Counted from the stretch's first letter, positions 16,417 to 25,353 are shown. The stretch: DNA of 64,000 nt from Halegenticoccus tardaugens (GCF_004116405.1 NZ_SDIC01000006.1:62001-126000), one strand, 5' to 3'. Made by a program: numbers and translations. Notes: a model not told the origin generated them from the sequence alone.

Positions 16417-17412
16417 TCAGAGGTCCGCTTCGTCGAAGTACTTCCTCGCGCCCGGGTGCAGGTCGATCGGCGCGTCGCGGGCCGTCTCCTCGAACTGCTC
16501 CGCCGCCGGGTGGACCTCGACGAGGGCGTCGACGTTCTCGTAGATCGTCTTCACGACCTCGTACGCGAGGTCCTCGCCCATGTCCTCGCGCGCGACCATC
16601 GAGTTCGTCACGTCGGGGACGTTCACGTCCTCGTCCTGGCCCTGATACGTTTCGGCCGGGACGGTGCCCTTCACGTAGTAGTCGAACTCGCTCGTGAGTT
16701 CGTCGAGATCCTCCGCCGGGAAGTCGAGCATCCGGATGTTCCGCTGGCTCGCGAGATCCTGGATCGAGGAGGCGGGGTACGCGACGCTCCAGAAGCCGGC
16801 GTCGATCTGCCCGTCCTTGAGCGCGCTGGCGGTCTCGCCGAACGAGAGGCGCTGTTCGTCGATGTCGTCGTACGTGAGGTCGTAAAATTCGAGCAGCTCC
16901 TTCGCGATCACCTCGGTTCCGCTCCCGGGCGAGCCGACGCTCACCTTCCTGCCCTCCATGTCCGCGATCGACTCGATGTCGGTGTTTTCGAGCGTGATCA
17001 CCTGCGTCGAGTTCTGGTACGCGCCGAACAGCGCGGCCAGCGGCAGCGGCTCGTCGAAGTCGCCCTCGCCGTCGACGGCGAGGAGCACCGAGTTGCCAAG
17101 CGCGAGCGCCATCGTCATCTCCTCGTCGGCGACGAGCCGGCAGTTCTCGACGCTCGCGCCCGTGGACTCGGCCGACGCTTCCACGCCGTCCATGTTCTCG
17201 TTGAGAACGTCGGCCATCCCGCCCCCGAGCGGGTAGTACACCCCGCCGGTGCCGCCGGTGCCGATGGTGACGAACTGTTGTCCCCCAGACCCTTCGTCGC
17301 CGGCCCCGGCGGGACCGCCGACGCACCCGGCGAGCCCGGCGATCGCGGCCCCCCCAGCTACCTTCGCGAACGTCCGTCTGTCCAGCCTCCGCGTGCCGCT
17401 GTCACGAGCCAT
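16417..17412 (-). CDS. TAXI-family TRAP solute-binding lipoprotein
   Basis: 331 residues. The Tat-type signal has twin arginines (DRRTFAK) and a hydrophobic run ending in LAGC, so the protein is exported folded and lipid-anchored. After a Gly-rich linker the TAXI fold starts with FVTIGTGGTGGVYYPLG, the classical substrate-site loop. It captures the substrate outside the cell for the fused permease. It is the first gene of the three-gene operon. GTTAATAA at 17433-17440 is about 25 bases upstream of the ATG. Confidence 0.93.
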   Translation of the reverse strand: MARDSGTRRLDRRTFAKVAGGAAIAGLAGCVGGPAGAGDEGSGGQQFVTIGTGGTGGVYYPLGGGMADVLNENMDGVEASAESTGASVENCRLVADEEMTMALALGNSVLLAVDGEGDFDEPLPLAALFGAYQNSTQVITLENTDIESIADMEGRKVSVGSPGSGTEVIAKELLEFYDLTYDDIDEQRLSFGETASALKDGQIDAGFWSVAYPASSIQDLASQRNIRMLDFPAEDLDELTSEFDYYVKGTVPAETYQGQDEDVNVPDVTNSMVAREDMGEDLAYEVVKTIYENVDALVEVHPAAEQFEETARDAPIDLHPGARKYFDEADL

Positions 17413-17432
17413 ACGCCCCCGTATCGATCATT

Positions 17433-17440
17433 GTTAATAA
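17433..17440 (-). promoter_or_regulatory. TATA-like box for TRAP operon
   Basis: GTTAATAA sits in a locally AT-rich patch (17428-17475), 21-28 bases before the TAXI start codon. The same patch may also serve the divergent CaiB gene more than 200 bases away, which has no clear box of its own. Confidence 0.45.
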
Positions 17441-17700
17441 GCGTATTTTCGACGAATTTATTTATTCGCGAGTAAGATAGTTTTCACTCAGAATCCATAT
17501 CTCGTATGCCGCCGTGCCCCCGCGTCCGCCTCCTCTCGCCTACCGCGGGGCGAACGCTTATGCGGCGGTGCTTCCGACGGTTTCCATGCTCGATCACGCG
17601 GACCGCGCGTCGGCGACGTCGATCCGTCGCCCCCTCGTCGAACGCGCCCCGATCGATAGTACCCCGAATCTGACAACACCGCCTTCGTCCCCGACGGATC

Positions 17701-18927
17701 ATGGTCGGTGAGGCGCGCGACCCGTCCGGCGACGAGGGTCCCCTCTCGGGCGTGACCGTCCTCGACGCCTCCCGCGTGCTCGTCGGGCCGTTCTGCACGA
17801 TGCAGCTCGGCGACCTCGGGGCCGAGGTGATCAAGGTCGAGCGTCCGGACGGCGGCGACCAGACCCGCGGGTGGCACCCGCCGACGTACGGGGACTCCGA
17901 CGAGAGCGCTTACTACCTCAGCGTCAACCGGAACAAGCGCTCGATCGCGCTCGACCTCGCGTCGGAGGCGGGCAGGGAGGTGTTCCGCGACCTCGCCCGC
18001 GACGCCGACGTGCTCGTCCACAACTTCCGCGTCGGAAAGACGGCCGACTGGGGGCTTGACTACGAGCACCTCCGCGAGGAGAATCCGGGGCTCGTCTACT
18101 GCGCGCTGTCGGGGTACGGCGAGTGGGGGCCCGCGAAGGACCGTCCGGCGTACGACATCATGATGCAGGCCGAGGGCGGGCTGATGAGCATCACGGGCGA
18201 GGAGGGCGGCCCGCCGGTCCGGGTCGGCGTCGCCCTCGCGGACGTCGGCGCGGGGATGTACGCGGCGCAGGCGATCCTCGCGGCGCTGTTCGAGCGCGAA
18301 CTCGGCGACGGGACCGGTCAGAAGATCGACGTGAGCCTGTTCGACGGGCAGGTCGCGTGGATGACGTACATGGCGTCGTACTACTTCGCCACGGGCGAAT
18401 CGCCCGGCCGGATGGGGAGCAAACACCCGACCATCGCCCCGTACCAGGCGTTCGAGACGGCCGACGGCTACGTCGTCGTCGCCGTCTCCTCGGAGCACAT
18501 CTGGCCGCGCTTTTGCGCCGCGATCGGGCGCGAGGCGCTCGCGGACGACCCGCGCTTTGCGGCGAACGCGGACCGCGTCGAGAACCGCACCGCCCTCGAC
18601 CGCGTCCTCGAACCCGTCTTCGCCGAGCTGACGACGGCGGAGGCGCTCTCCCGCCTCGACGACCACGACGTGCCGGCGAGCGACGTGAAGGACGTGGCGG
18701 CCGTCTTCTCGCACCCGCAGGTCGAAGCGCGCGGCATGCTGCGGACGGTCGACCACCCGACGGCCGGCGAGGTGAAGATGCCCGGCAGCCCGATGTTCTT
18801 CTCGCGGACGCCGACCGACGTCCGCAGACACCCGCCGCTCCACGGCGAACACACGGCGGAGATCCTCCGCGAACGCGGCTACGACCGGGCGGAGATACGA
18901 CGACTGCGCGAAGACGGCGTCGTCTGA
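17701..18927 (+). CDS. CaiB/BaiF family CoA-transferase
   Basis: 408 residues, the usual length for family III CoA-transferases. The N-terminus carries LDASRVLVGPFCTMQLGDLGAEVIKVE in the family pattern, the middle has MMQAEGGLMSITG, and the C-terminal part holds the SDVKDVAAVFSHPQV segment. It moves CoA between acyl groups without ATP. The donor and acceptor are not evident. It is followed by an amidohydrolase on the same strand, 66 bases later, which may act on the same compound. It is divergent from the TRAP transporter, which could import the acid that it activates. Confidence 0.9.
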   Translation: MVGEARDPSGDEGPLSGVTVLDASRVLVGPFCTMQLGDLGAEVIKVERPDGGDQTRGWHPPTYGDSDESAYYLSVNRNKRSIALDLASEAGREVFRDLARDADVLVHNFRVGKTADWGLDYEHLREENPGLVYCALSGYGEWGPAKDRPAYDIMMQAEGGLMSITGEEGGPPVRVGVALADVGAGMYAAQAILAALFERELGDGTGQKIDVSLFDGQVAWMTYMASYYFATGESPGRMGSKHPTIAPYQAFETADGYVVVAVSSEHIWPRFCAAIGREALADDPRFAANADRVENRTALDRVLEPVFAELTTAEALSRLDDHDVPASDVKDVAAVFSHPQVEARGMLRTVDHPTAGEVKMPGSPMFFSRTPTDVRRHPPLHGEHTAEILRERGYDRAEIRRLREDGVV

Positions 18928-18993
18928 GTCTCGAAGGCGGTGCAGACGGTTCCCACGCCTACGTTTTTGCCGATCCGCGACGAGGTGTCCGGC

Positions 18994-19872
18994 ATGCTCC
19001 CCGACGTTCTCGCCGCCGCCGACGAACCGCGCGCGATCGACACCCACGCCCACCAGCCGACGCGAGAGTTCCTCCGCGACGCCGGCGGCGAGATGATGCG
19101 CGACGCCGCCAGCACGTTCGGGACGGAGCTGGAGACGTGGGACTACGACGAGATGCGGGCGGAGTACCGCGAGGCGGGCGTCGCCCGCGCCGTCCTCCTC
19201 GGCTGGGACGCCGAGACGAACACCGGCAACCCGCCCGTCCCGAACGACCACGTCGCCGAGGTGCGCGACGAGCACCCGGACTTCTTCGTCGGCTTCGGGA
19301 GCGTCGATCCCCTGAAGGAAGACTGCGTCGAGGAGGCCGAACGCTGCGTCGAGGATCTCGACCTCTCGGGGTTCAAGTTCCAGCAGATCGCCCAGGGGTT
19401 CGACCCCAGTTCGCCCCGGCACCGCGAGCTGTGGAACGCGATTGAGAGCCTCGGCGTCCCCGTGATCTTCCACGGCGGGAACTCGACGCTCGGCGCGGGC
19501 AGCCCGGGCGGTCGCGGCCTGCGCGTGAAGTACGGAAACCCGATGCTGATCGACGACGTGGCCGCCGAGCACCCCGCCCTCCCCATCCTCATCGCGCACC
19601 CGGCCTTCCCGTGGGAGAAAGAACAGCTCGCGATCTGCCAGCAGAAGGGCAACGTCCACATGGACCTGTCGGGGTGGCTCCCGAAGTACATCGACGAGCA
19701 GGTGCTCCACTACGCCGGGACCGTCCTCCGGGACAAGGTGATGTTCGGCACCGACTACCCGATGATCCGACCCGGACGCTGGCTGGCGCAGTTCGCGGCG
19801 CACACGGACTACGACGAGGAAACGCAGCGGAAACTGCTCTGGGAGAACGCGGAGGCGTTCCTCGGGCTGTAG
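18994..19872 (+). CDS. Amidohydrolase family protein (ACMSD-like TIM barrel)
   Basis: 292 residues from the ATG at 18994. A GTG at 18940 would add 18 poorly fitting residues. Metal-binding motifs of amidohydrolase family 2 are in order: DTHAHQP near residue 15, the histidine in FHGGN near 165, IAHPAF near 200 and GTDYPM near 255. This branch includes decarboxylases and hydrolases of aromatic-derived acids. It follows the CaiB-type transferase. No substrate can be assigned. Confidence 0.85.
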   Translation: MLPDVLAAADEPRAIDTHAHQPTREFLRDAGGEMMRDAASTFGTELETWDYDEMRAEYREAGVARAVLLGWDAETNTGNPPVPNDHVAEVRDEHPDFFVGFGSVDPLKEDCVEEAERCVEDLDLSGFKFQQIAQGFDPSSPRHRELWNAIESLGVPVIFHGGNSTLGAGSPGGRGLRVKYGNPMLIDDVAAEHPALPILIAHPAFPWEKEQLAICQQKGNVHMDLSGWLPKYIDEQVLHYAGTVLRDKVMFGTDYPMIRPGRWLAQFAAHTDYDEETQRKLLWENAEAFLGL

Positions 19873-19889
19873 CCGGCTCCGCCTGTCGC

Positions 19890-20651
19890 TCAGAACTCGG
19901 GCTCGCGCTTCTCCAGAAACGCGGAGACGCCCTCCTCGTGCTCGGGCGTGTCGTACGCCTGCGCCTGGAGCATCGCCTCGTAGTCCAGCGCGTCGCGCCA
20001 GTGTCGCCCGGCGTTGCCGTGTAGCGCCTGCTTCACGTGTCCGACGGTGCTCGTCGGACGCGCCCGCAGCGTCGCCAGCAGTTCCTCGACGGCCGCGTCC
20101 AACTCGTCGGCGTCGACGGCGCGGTTGATCAGCCCCATGTCGACCGCCTCCCTCGCGTCGACGAGCCGCCCGGTGATCGCGAGGTCCTTCGCGGCGCGAA
20201 GCCCGACGAGTTGCGGGAGCAGGAACGTCCCGCCGGTGTCGGGGACGAGACCCACTTTGACGAACGCCGCGCCGAACCGCGCGTCGTCGTCGGCGTACGC
20301 GAAGTCCGACACCGCGGTCAGCGCGAGCCCCGCGCCCACGGCGTCGCCGTTCACCTTCGCGACGATCGGCACCGACGACTCGATGGCCGCCGCCGCGACC
20401 CGCCCGAAGGTGGATCGCATCGTCTCGTACGACTCGCGGTTCGACGCCTCGCGCTCCGCCATCGCCTGCACGTCGCCGCCGGCGGAGAAGGCCCGTCCCT
20501 CGCCGGTCAGCACGCACGCGTCCAGTTCGTCGGGGTCGAGCGCCTCGATCGCGTCCGCCAGTTCCGCGGCGATCTCGGCGGTCATCGCGTTCATCGCCTC
20601 GGGTCGGTCGAAGGTGATCGTCCGGACGCCGTCCTCGTCGCTCGTTCGCAT
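19890..20651 (-). CDS. Crotonase-fold isomerase, PaaG-like
   Basis: 253 residues. The oxyanion-hole segment is GDAVGAGLAL, where hydratases have glutamate after GGC, so it lacks the usual catalytic pair. Instead it has KVGLVPDTGGTFLLPQLVG, matching PaaG, where an aspartate in VPD does the chemistry. PaaG converts ring-1,2-epoxyphenylacetyl-CoA to oxepin-CoA and also moves double bonds in later intermediates. This fits the nearby paaABCD genes. The ATG at 20651 follows the annotated family start. It is convergent with the amidohydrolase. Confidence 0.8.
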   Translation of the reverse strand: MRTSDEDGVRTITFDRPEAMNAMTAEIAAELADAIEALDPDELDACVLTGEGRAFSAGGDVQAMAEREASNRESYETMRSTFGRVAAAAIESSVPIVAKVNGDAVGAGLALTAVSDFAYADDDARFGAAFVKVGLVPDTGGTFLLPQLVGLRAAKDLAITGRLVDAREAVDMGLINRAVDADELDAAVEELLATLRARPTSTVGHVKQALHGNAGRHWRDALDYEAMLQAQAYDTPEHEEGVSAFLEKREPEF

Positions 20652-20795
20652 GGTGAATCTATCGCGGGCGATAACATAAACTCCGGCGGCGGTCGAACTC
20701 GTCGACGCGAGCCGCGGGCTCCGCCGGCGGTCGAGAACCCCGAGGTGTTCGAAACGGCCGTCCCCGTTTTGCCGCTGGCGGTCGCAGGTGGTCGT

Positions 20796-21866
20796 ATGCT
20801 CGGGTCCCTCGCGGACGCCGCGGGCGTCGGGAGGGCGGTGCTCGCGGAGTTCAAAGCCAAGAACGTGACGTTCATGGCCGGCAGCATCGCCTACAACGCG
20901 TTCGTCTCGCTCGCGCCGCTGATCGTCCTCCTCGTGCTCGTCGTGTCGGCGTTCGGGAGCGGCGAGCTGGAAACGCGCGTCATCGCGCTCACGAAGCAGC
21001 ACCTGACACCATCGGTGGGCGGCTTCGTCGAGAGCGCGCTCGGCGGGGAGAGCGGGCAGGCTGGGGCGTCGGTCGCCGGCCTCGTCGTGCTCGTCTGGGG
21101 GACGCTGAAGATCTTCCGCGGCCTCGACACGGCCTTCTCGGATATCTTCGAGTCCGAGGAGGAGAACGCCCTGACGGACCAGCTCCGCGACGGCCTCGTC
21201 GTCCTCGTCGCGCTCACGATCGCCATCGCGGCGCTCGTCGCGGCGAGCGCGGCGTTCGCGGCGTTCGATTCGTTGCCGTTCCTCGGGTGGCTGAACCCGA
21301 TCCTCCTCGTCGTCGGCCTCAGCGTCGCGTTCTTTCCCCTGTACTACGTCTTCCCCGACGTCGACCTCTCGCCGCGGGAGGTCGTCCCCGGCGTCGTCGT
21401 CGCCGCGACCGGCTGGGCGGTCCTCCAGGGGCTGTTTCAGGTGTACCTCGAATACACCGGTCAGACCAGCCCGTCGGACGTCCTGAGCGGGATCGTCGTC
21501 CTGCTCACGTGGCTCTACTTCAGCGGCCTCGTGCTCCTCTTCGGCGCGGTCGTGAACGCCGTCCTCCACGGCCACGCGACCGCGTCGGACGAGGCCGTCG
21601 CGGTCGGCGGAAACGGCGACGGCCGCGCCGAACTGCTCGAAGACGCGCGCATGAACCGCGACGAGGGTGCGGCCTACCTTCGGCGGCTCAGGGAGGATCT
21701 CACCGGACGCTACGAGGGGATGCGACCGACGGCGACCGACGGCACGAAGGGCAGACGATCTATGCCCGAAGACAGCCGGCTCGAAGTGACCGAACGATCG
21801 TACACCGAAAACGGACGGGAGGTGCAGGAGGTGCGGCTCAGGTGGCCGGCGGAGCCTGACGAGTGA
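20796..21866 (+). CDS. YihY/BrkB family membrane protein
   Basis: 356 residues. The N-terminus starts like the family (AEFKAKNVTFMAGSIAYNAFVSLAPL), with six predicted membrane segments up to about residue 250. The remaining 100 residues are a hydrophilic, acidic cytoplasmic tail with a final strand-rich segment (SRLEVTERSYTENGREVQEV). The family was once misnamed RNase BN. Its true function, possibly lipid or solute transport, is unsettled. It stands alone. Confidence 0.85.
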   Translation: MLGSLADAAGVGRAVLAEFKAKNVTFMAGSIAYNAFVSLAPLIVLLVLVVSAFGSGELETRVIALTKQHLTPSVGGFVESALGGESGQAGASVAGLVVLVWGTLKIFRGLDTAFSDIFESEEENALTDQLRDGLVVLVALTIAIAALVAASAAFAAFDSLPFLGWLNPILLVVGLSVAFFPLYYVFPDVDLSPREVVPGVVVAATGWAVLQGLFQVYLEYTGQTSPSDVLSGIVVLLTWLYFSGLVLLFGAVVNAVLHGHATASDEAVAVGGNGDGRAELLEDARMNRDEGAAYLRRLREDLTGRYEGMRPTATDGTKGRRSMPEDSRLEVTERSYTENGREVQEVRLRWPAEPDE

Positions 21867-21952
21867 GTCGGGTTCGGGCGCGACGTCGCTGTCGACCGTC
21901 GCGCTCGATTATTCGACGCTCGATCGCCCGTCTTCTGCGCCGTCCCGCTGCC

Positions 21953-22591
21953 TCACCCGAAAGCCTGCGCGAACAGCCCCGCCTGCCCCCGTCGCAGGCG
22001 CTCAAGAAACGCCGACTTGCTGATCCCCAGCTCCGCCGCCACGTCGGACGCGGTCGCCCCTCGCGGCACCGCGAAGTAGCCCATCTCCAGCGCGGTCCGC
22101 AGCGCGGCTTCCTGCGAAGGCGTCACGTCCCACCGCCCCGACGCGGACGGCTCCCCCTCCGGCCCGACGGGGTAGAGGCGTTCGAGCCTGACGCCGACGG
22201 CCTCGCCCGCGGCTTCGAGCACGCCCTGGAGCACCCCGTACCCGACGACCGCGCCCGTGTGACGCTCGACTCCGGCGCGGTAGGTCAGCGTCTCCGCCAT
22301 GAACCCGACGTTCGTCAATTCGTGGACGACGCAGGGCCGCTTCGAGAGGCAGCGGTAGGTGTCCCGGCCGTCGTCCGTCGTCCGGTGGAGGTAGCGGATG
22401 CGGTCGTCGGCGTCGAGCGCGCCGGCGAGGTCGTCGCTTCGCGGCGCGCTGAATCGCAGGAGGGCGTACCCGTCCGCGCGCAGTTGGGGCGGCTCGCACT
22501 CGACGTCGACCCCGGTCGTGTCCGAGGCGGCCGCGAGCGGGCAGTCGTCGCCCGTCACGCGGAACTCCACGGCGAGACACTCGTCGATCAT
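21953..22591 (-). CDS. Bat-type HTH_10 transcriptional regulator
   Basis: 212 residues from the ATG at 22591. A GTG nine bases upstream is possible, but the TATA box at 22615-22623 is 28 bases from 22591, which favours the ATG. The N-terminal 140 residues form a haloarchaeal ligand-sensing region with several cysteines. The C-terminal HTH_10 domain runs from about 150 (TPSQEAALRTALEMGYFAVPRG, then TASDVAAELGISKSAFLERLRRG). It is divergent from paaA with about 85 bases between, so it is the natural candidate regulator of the phenylacetyl-CoA epoxidase operon. Confidence 0.85.
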   Translation of the reverse strand: MIDECLAVEFRVTGDDCPLAAASDTTGVDVECEPPQLRADGYALLRFSAPRSDDLAGALDADDRIRYLHRTTDDGRDTYRCLSKRPCVVHELTNVGFMAETLTYRAGVERHTGAVVGYGVLQGVLEAAGEAVGVRLERLYPVGPEGEPSASGRWDVTPSQEAALRTALEMGYFAVPRGATASDVAAELGISKSAFLERLRRGQAGLFAQAFG

Positions 22592-22614
22592 CGACTCCAC
22601 TACGCCGCCGTCGA

Positions 22615-22623
22615 TTTATAAAT
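22615..22623 (-). promoter_or_regulatory. TATA box for the Bat-type regulator
   Basis: TTTATAAAT, nearly palindromic, centred 28 bases before the ATG at 22591. This spacing decides the start codon chosen for the regulator. Confidence 0.6.
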
Positions 22624-22629
22624 GCCGTC

Positions 22630-22654
22630 TATGCGCGGGGTAACGGGTATGCGC
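22630..22654. promoter_or_regulatory. TATGCGC direct repeat in paa control region
   Basis: TATGCGC occurs at 22630-22636 and again at 22648-22654, 18 bases apart (about two helical turns), in the 85-base gap between the regulator and paaA. The second copy lies where the paaA core promoter should be (about 25 bases before the ATG at 22676), and no good TATA box is visible there. This is the layout of an activator-dependent or repressible promoter. Binding by the neighbouring regulator is inference. Confidence 0.4.
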
Positions 22655-22675
22655 CCGAATCTATAACTATCTTCC

Positions 22676-23620
22676 ATGGACCTCGACACCGTCAAAGCGG
22701 AGGCCGGGCCGCGGCGGTTCAGCCCAAAGGACGACATGCCGGAGGAGTACCGCAAGGCGGCGACGCGGATGATCCAGTTCCACGCCAACTCGGAGGTGAT
22801 GGGCGGCTACCTCGACAAGCAGTTCACCCGTCACGCGCCGAGTCTCGACCGGAAGCTCGCCTGCACGGCGAAGGTGCAGGACGAGATCGGGCACGCGCAG
22901 TTGCTCTACCGCGCGGCGGAGGCGCTCGGCGTCAAGACGCGCGAGCAGATGCTCGACGAACTCGAATCCGGCGAGGGGAAGTTCCTCAACTGCTTTCACT
23001 ACCCGGTCGACTCGTGGTACGAAGCGCCGATGATCGACTTCTTCGTCGACGGCGGGGCGATGCGCCGGCAGGCGACGCTCAAGCGCACGAGCTGGGAGCC
23101 GTACGCCCACGCGATGGACAAGGTCTGCTTCGAGGAGGGCTTTCACGTCAAACACGGCGAGGACATCCTCCGGGAGCTGATGTCCGGCTCGAAGGCGACG
23201 CGGGAGCGGGTGCAGGCGGAGTTCGACGAGTGGTGGCCGCGCATCCTCCAGTTCTTCGGCCCGATGAACGAGGAGAGCACGCACAACGACTTCGCCCAGC
23301 AGGTCGGGCTGAAGACCGTGAGCAACAGCGAACTCAGGCAGGCGTTCCTGAACGCCTACGTCCCGAAGGCCGAAAAGCACGGCCTCGAAATCCCCGACGA
23401 ACCCCGCATCGTCTACCACGAGGACGAGGGCCGCTACGAGGTGATCGAGGAGGACCTCGACTGGGACGAGTTCTGGACCGTCGCGAAAAACGACTACGAG
23501 GGGAGCTACGAGCAGATCGGCTCGCGCAGGCGGCGACAGGAGGCGGTCTCGTGGGTCCGAAGCGCCATGGATAGCTGGGAGAACGCGACCGCGGGGGCGG
23601 CCCCGCAGGCGGCCGACTGA
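22676..23620 (+). CDS. paaA: 1,2-phenylacetyl-CoA epoxidase, subunit A
   Basis: 314 residues, ferritin-like helical bundle. Diiron-ligand motifs are VQDEIGHAQLL near residue 67 and EEGFHVKHGE near 155, as in bacterial PaaA. It is the catalytic subunit that epoxidises the aromatic ring of phenylacetyl-CoA using O2 and electrons. It is the first gene of a tight run paaA-paaB-paaC-paaD-zinc ribbon with gaps of two bases or overlaps. The product is acidic for high salt but otherwise close to the family in length. Confidence 0.96.
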   Translation: MDLDTVKAEAGPRRFSPKDDMPEEYRKAATRMIQFHANSEVMGGYLDKQFTRHAPSLDRKLACTAKVQDEIGHAQLLYRAAEALGVKTREQMLDELESGEGKFLNCFHYPVDSWYEAPMIDFFVDGGAMRRQATLKRTSWEPYAHAMDKVCFEEGFHVKHGEDILRELMSGSKATRERVQAEFDEWWPRILQFFGPMNEESTHNDFAQQVGLKTVSNSELRQAFLNAYVPKAEKHGLEIPDEPRIVYHEDEGRYEVIEEDLDWDEFWTVAKNDYEGSYEQIGSRRRRQEAVSWVRSAMDSWENATAGAAPQAAD

Positions 23621-23622
23621 CC

Positions 23623-23949
23623 ATGATCTGGGAAGTGTTCAGACAGGAGAAGCCGGGCGACTACCACAAACACTGCGGCAACGTTCACGCCCCCGACCGC
23701 GACATGGCGGAGCTGTTCGCGCAGATCCAGCACGGACGCAGGATGCAGACGCACAGCCTCTGGGTCGTCCCGCAGGGGGAGATCAGCGAGGTCGACGACG
23801 AGGAGGCGCGCTTCGGCGGCGCAACCGACAAGGCGTACCGGTGGGCGATGACGTACAACCGCGTCGACGCGAGCTTCGCCCGCGAGGTCGCGGAGTCGGA
23901 GCGCGAGCAGCGCGAAGCCGCCCGAAAGCGCACGGAGGCAGAGCCGTGA
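23623..23949 (+). CDS. paaB: 1,2-phenylacetyl-CoA epoxidase, subunit B
   Basis: 108 residues. It starts MIWEVFRQEKPGD and contains HCGNVHAPDRDMA and SLWVVPQGEI, the PaaB pattern. The subunit holds the PaaA-PaaC heterodimers together and has no catalytic site. It begins two bases after paaA, and its TGA overlaps the GTG of paaC. Confidence 0.95.
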   Translation: MIWEVFRQEKPGDYHKHCGNVHAPDRDMAELFAQIQHGRRMQTHSLWVVPQGEISEVDDEEARFGGATDKAYRWAMTYNRVDASFAREVAESEREQREAARKRTEAEP

Positions 23950-24767
23950 TCGACGGACCGGGCGACCTCGCGGACCGCGAGCGCGAGGCGGTCGAGGAGT
24001 TGCTCTTCCGCCTCGCGGACGACGAGTTCGTCCTCGCCGAGCGCTACACGGAGTGGCAGATCTACGCGCCGACGCTCGAATCCGACCTCGCGCTGGCGAA
24101 CGTCGCGCAGGACGAGTACGGCCACGCCCGCCTGTGGTACGACCTGCTGCAGGAACTCGGCTACGCCGAGGCGGACCTCATCTGGGAGCGCGACCCGGCG
24201 ACGTGGACCCACTCGACGCTCGCCGAACTCGCCTTCGAGGAGGGCGACTGGGCGGACGCGATGGTCCGGAGCTACCTGTACGACGTGGCCGAACGACTGC
24301 GGCTGGAAGCCCTCGTCGACACGAGCTACGCGCCGATCGCCGACCGCGTCGGGAAGGCGCTCGCGGAGGAGGGATACCACCGCGAGCACGCGCAGAGCTG
24401 GCTCGATCGACTCGCCGTCGAGCCGGGATCGGAGAGCCACGATCGGGTACGGGCGGCCGTCGAGCGGCTGTTCCCGCACGCGCTGACGCTGTTCGAACCC
24501 GGCCCGCGCGAGGACGCGATCGTCGAGTTCGGCCTCCGGACGGAGACGCTCTCGGACCTCCGGACGGCGTGGCTCGAGACGGTGATCCCCTACCTGGAGG
24601 CGCTGGACCTCGACGTACCCGACCCGGACGACGCGTCGCTTCCGACGGTCCGCGGTCGCGACGGCTCCCACACCGACGACTGGTTCGACCTGTTCGAGTC
24701 GTTCACCGCCACGTACGACGAACTCGGAAGGCGCGAGCCGGCCCGGCTCCGGGGTGAGAACGCGTGA
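23946..24767 (+). CDS. paaC: 1,2-phenylacetyl-CoA epoxidase, subunit C
   Basis: 273 residues from a GTG at 23946 that overlaps the paaB stop (GTGA). Longer extensions of the frame run through paaB. It has a ferritin-like bundle with ANVAQDEYGHARLWY and EEGYHREHAQSW. In characterised bacteria PaaC is a structural partner of PaaA, although several ligand-like residues remain here. It ends overlapping paaD. Confidence 0.95.
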   Translation: MIDGPGDLADREREAVEELLFRLADDEFVLAERYTEWQIYAPTLESDLALANVAQDEYGHARLWYDLLQELGYAEADLIWERDPATWTHSTLAELAFEEGDWADAMVRSYLYDVAERLRLEALVDTSYAPIADRVGKALAEEGYHREHAQSWLDRLAVEPGSESHDRVRAAVERLFPHALTLFEPGPREDAIVEFGLRTETLSDLRTAWLETVIPYLEALDLDVPDPDDASLPTVRGRDGSHTDDWFDLFESFTATYDELGRREPARLRGENA

Positions 24768-25186
24768 GCGCGGACGACGAGTTCGAACTCGACGCCGGCT
24801 CGGACGCGTGCGGGTACACCGACTACGCCGCCGGCGACGCGCCCGACGAGTACCCGAAGACGGGCGAGGGGGCCACCGGCGTCGAGCGCGAGATCTGGGA
24901 CGCCCTCTACGAGGTCGAAGACCCCGAGATGCCCGTGAGCGTCGTCGACCTCGGGCTGATCTACGGCATCGAGGTGGCGGACGGCCGCGCACTGATCGAG
25001 ATGACGCTCACCTACACGGGCTGTCCGGCGCGCGACATGCTCACGAACGACGTCCGCTGCGCCGCGATGACGGCGCCGGGGGTCGACGACGCGGAGGTCC
25101 GCCTGCGCTACTCGCCGGAGTGGAACGTGAACATGGTGACCGCGCGGGGGAGAGAGAAACTGCGCGACTTCGGGCTGAGCGTCTGA
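24764..25186 (+). CDS. paaD: PaaD, MIP18/DUF59-type Fe-S assembly factor
   Basis: 140 residues from a GTG overlapping the paaC stop. The DUF59 core is clear: EDPEMPVSVVDLGLIYGIE, then TYTGCPARDM with the conserved cysteine. PaaD is needed for epoxidase activity in bacteria, probably for iron-sulfur maturation. The chain ends right after the DUF59 fold (NMVTARGREKLRDFG). The C-terminal zinc ribbon that bacterial PaaD carries is missing and is encoded by the next gene. Confidence 0.92.
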   Translation: MSADDEFELDAGSDACGYTDYAAGDAPDEYPKTGEGATGVEREIWDALYEVEDPEMPVSVVDLGLIYGIEVADGRALIEMTLTYTGCPARDMLTNDVRCAAMTAPGVDDAEVRLRYSPEWNVNMVTARGREKLRDFGLSV

Positions 25187-25188
25187 TC

Positions 25189-25353
25189 ATGCGGTTCGAT
25201 CCGAGCACCACCGCGGGGGACGACGATGCGAGCGCGGCCTGCCCCTACTGCGGGTCGACGAACACCGTCCGCGACCACCCGAAGGGTCCCGGCCTCTGCC
25301 GGTCGATGCACTACTGCGAGGACTGCGAGCAGCCGTTCGAGAAGTTCGGGTAG
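25189..25353 (+). CDS. Zinc-ribbon protein, detached C-terminal part of PaaD
   Basis: 54 residues, ATG at 25189, two bases after paaD. CPYCGSTNT near residue 18 and CEDCEQPFEKF at the end form a four-cysteine ribbon, and MHYCEDC...PFEKFG matches the C-terminal tail of bacterial PaaD proteins. The two parts are therefore separate polypeptides here. It is the last gene of the paa operon. No paaE-like ferredoxin reductase follows. Confidence 0.88.
   Translation: MRFDPSTTAGDDDASAACPYCGSTNTVRDHPKGPGLCRSMHYCEDCEQPFEKFG

Noticed and set aside
17488..20517. 1009-residue minus-strand open frame
   Set aside because: Antisense to the CaiB and amidohydrolase genes and out of frame with the PaaG-like gene; no recognisable domain.
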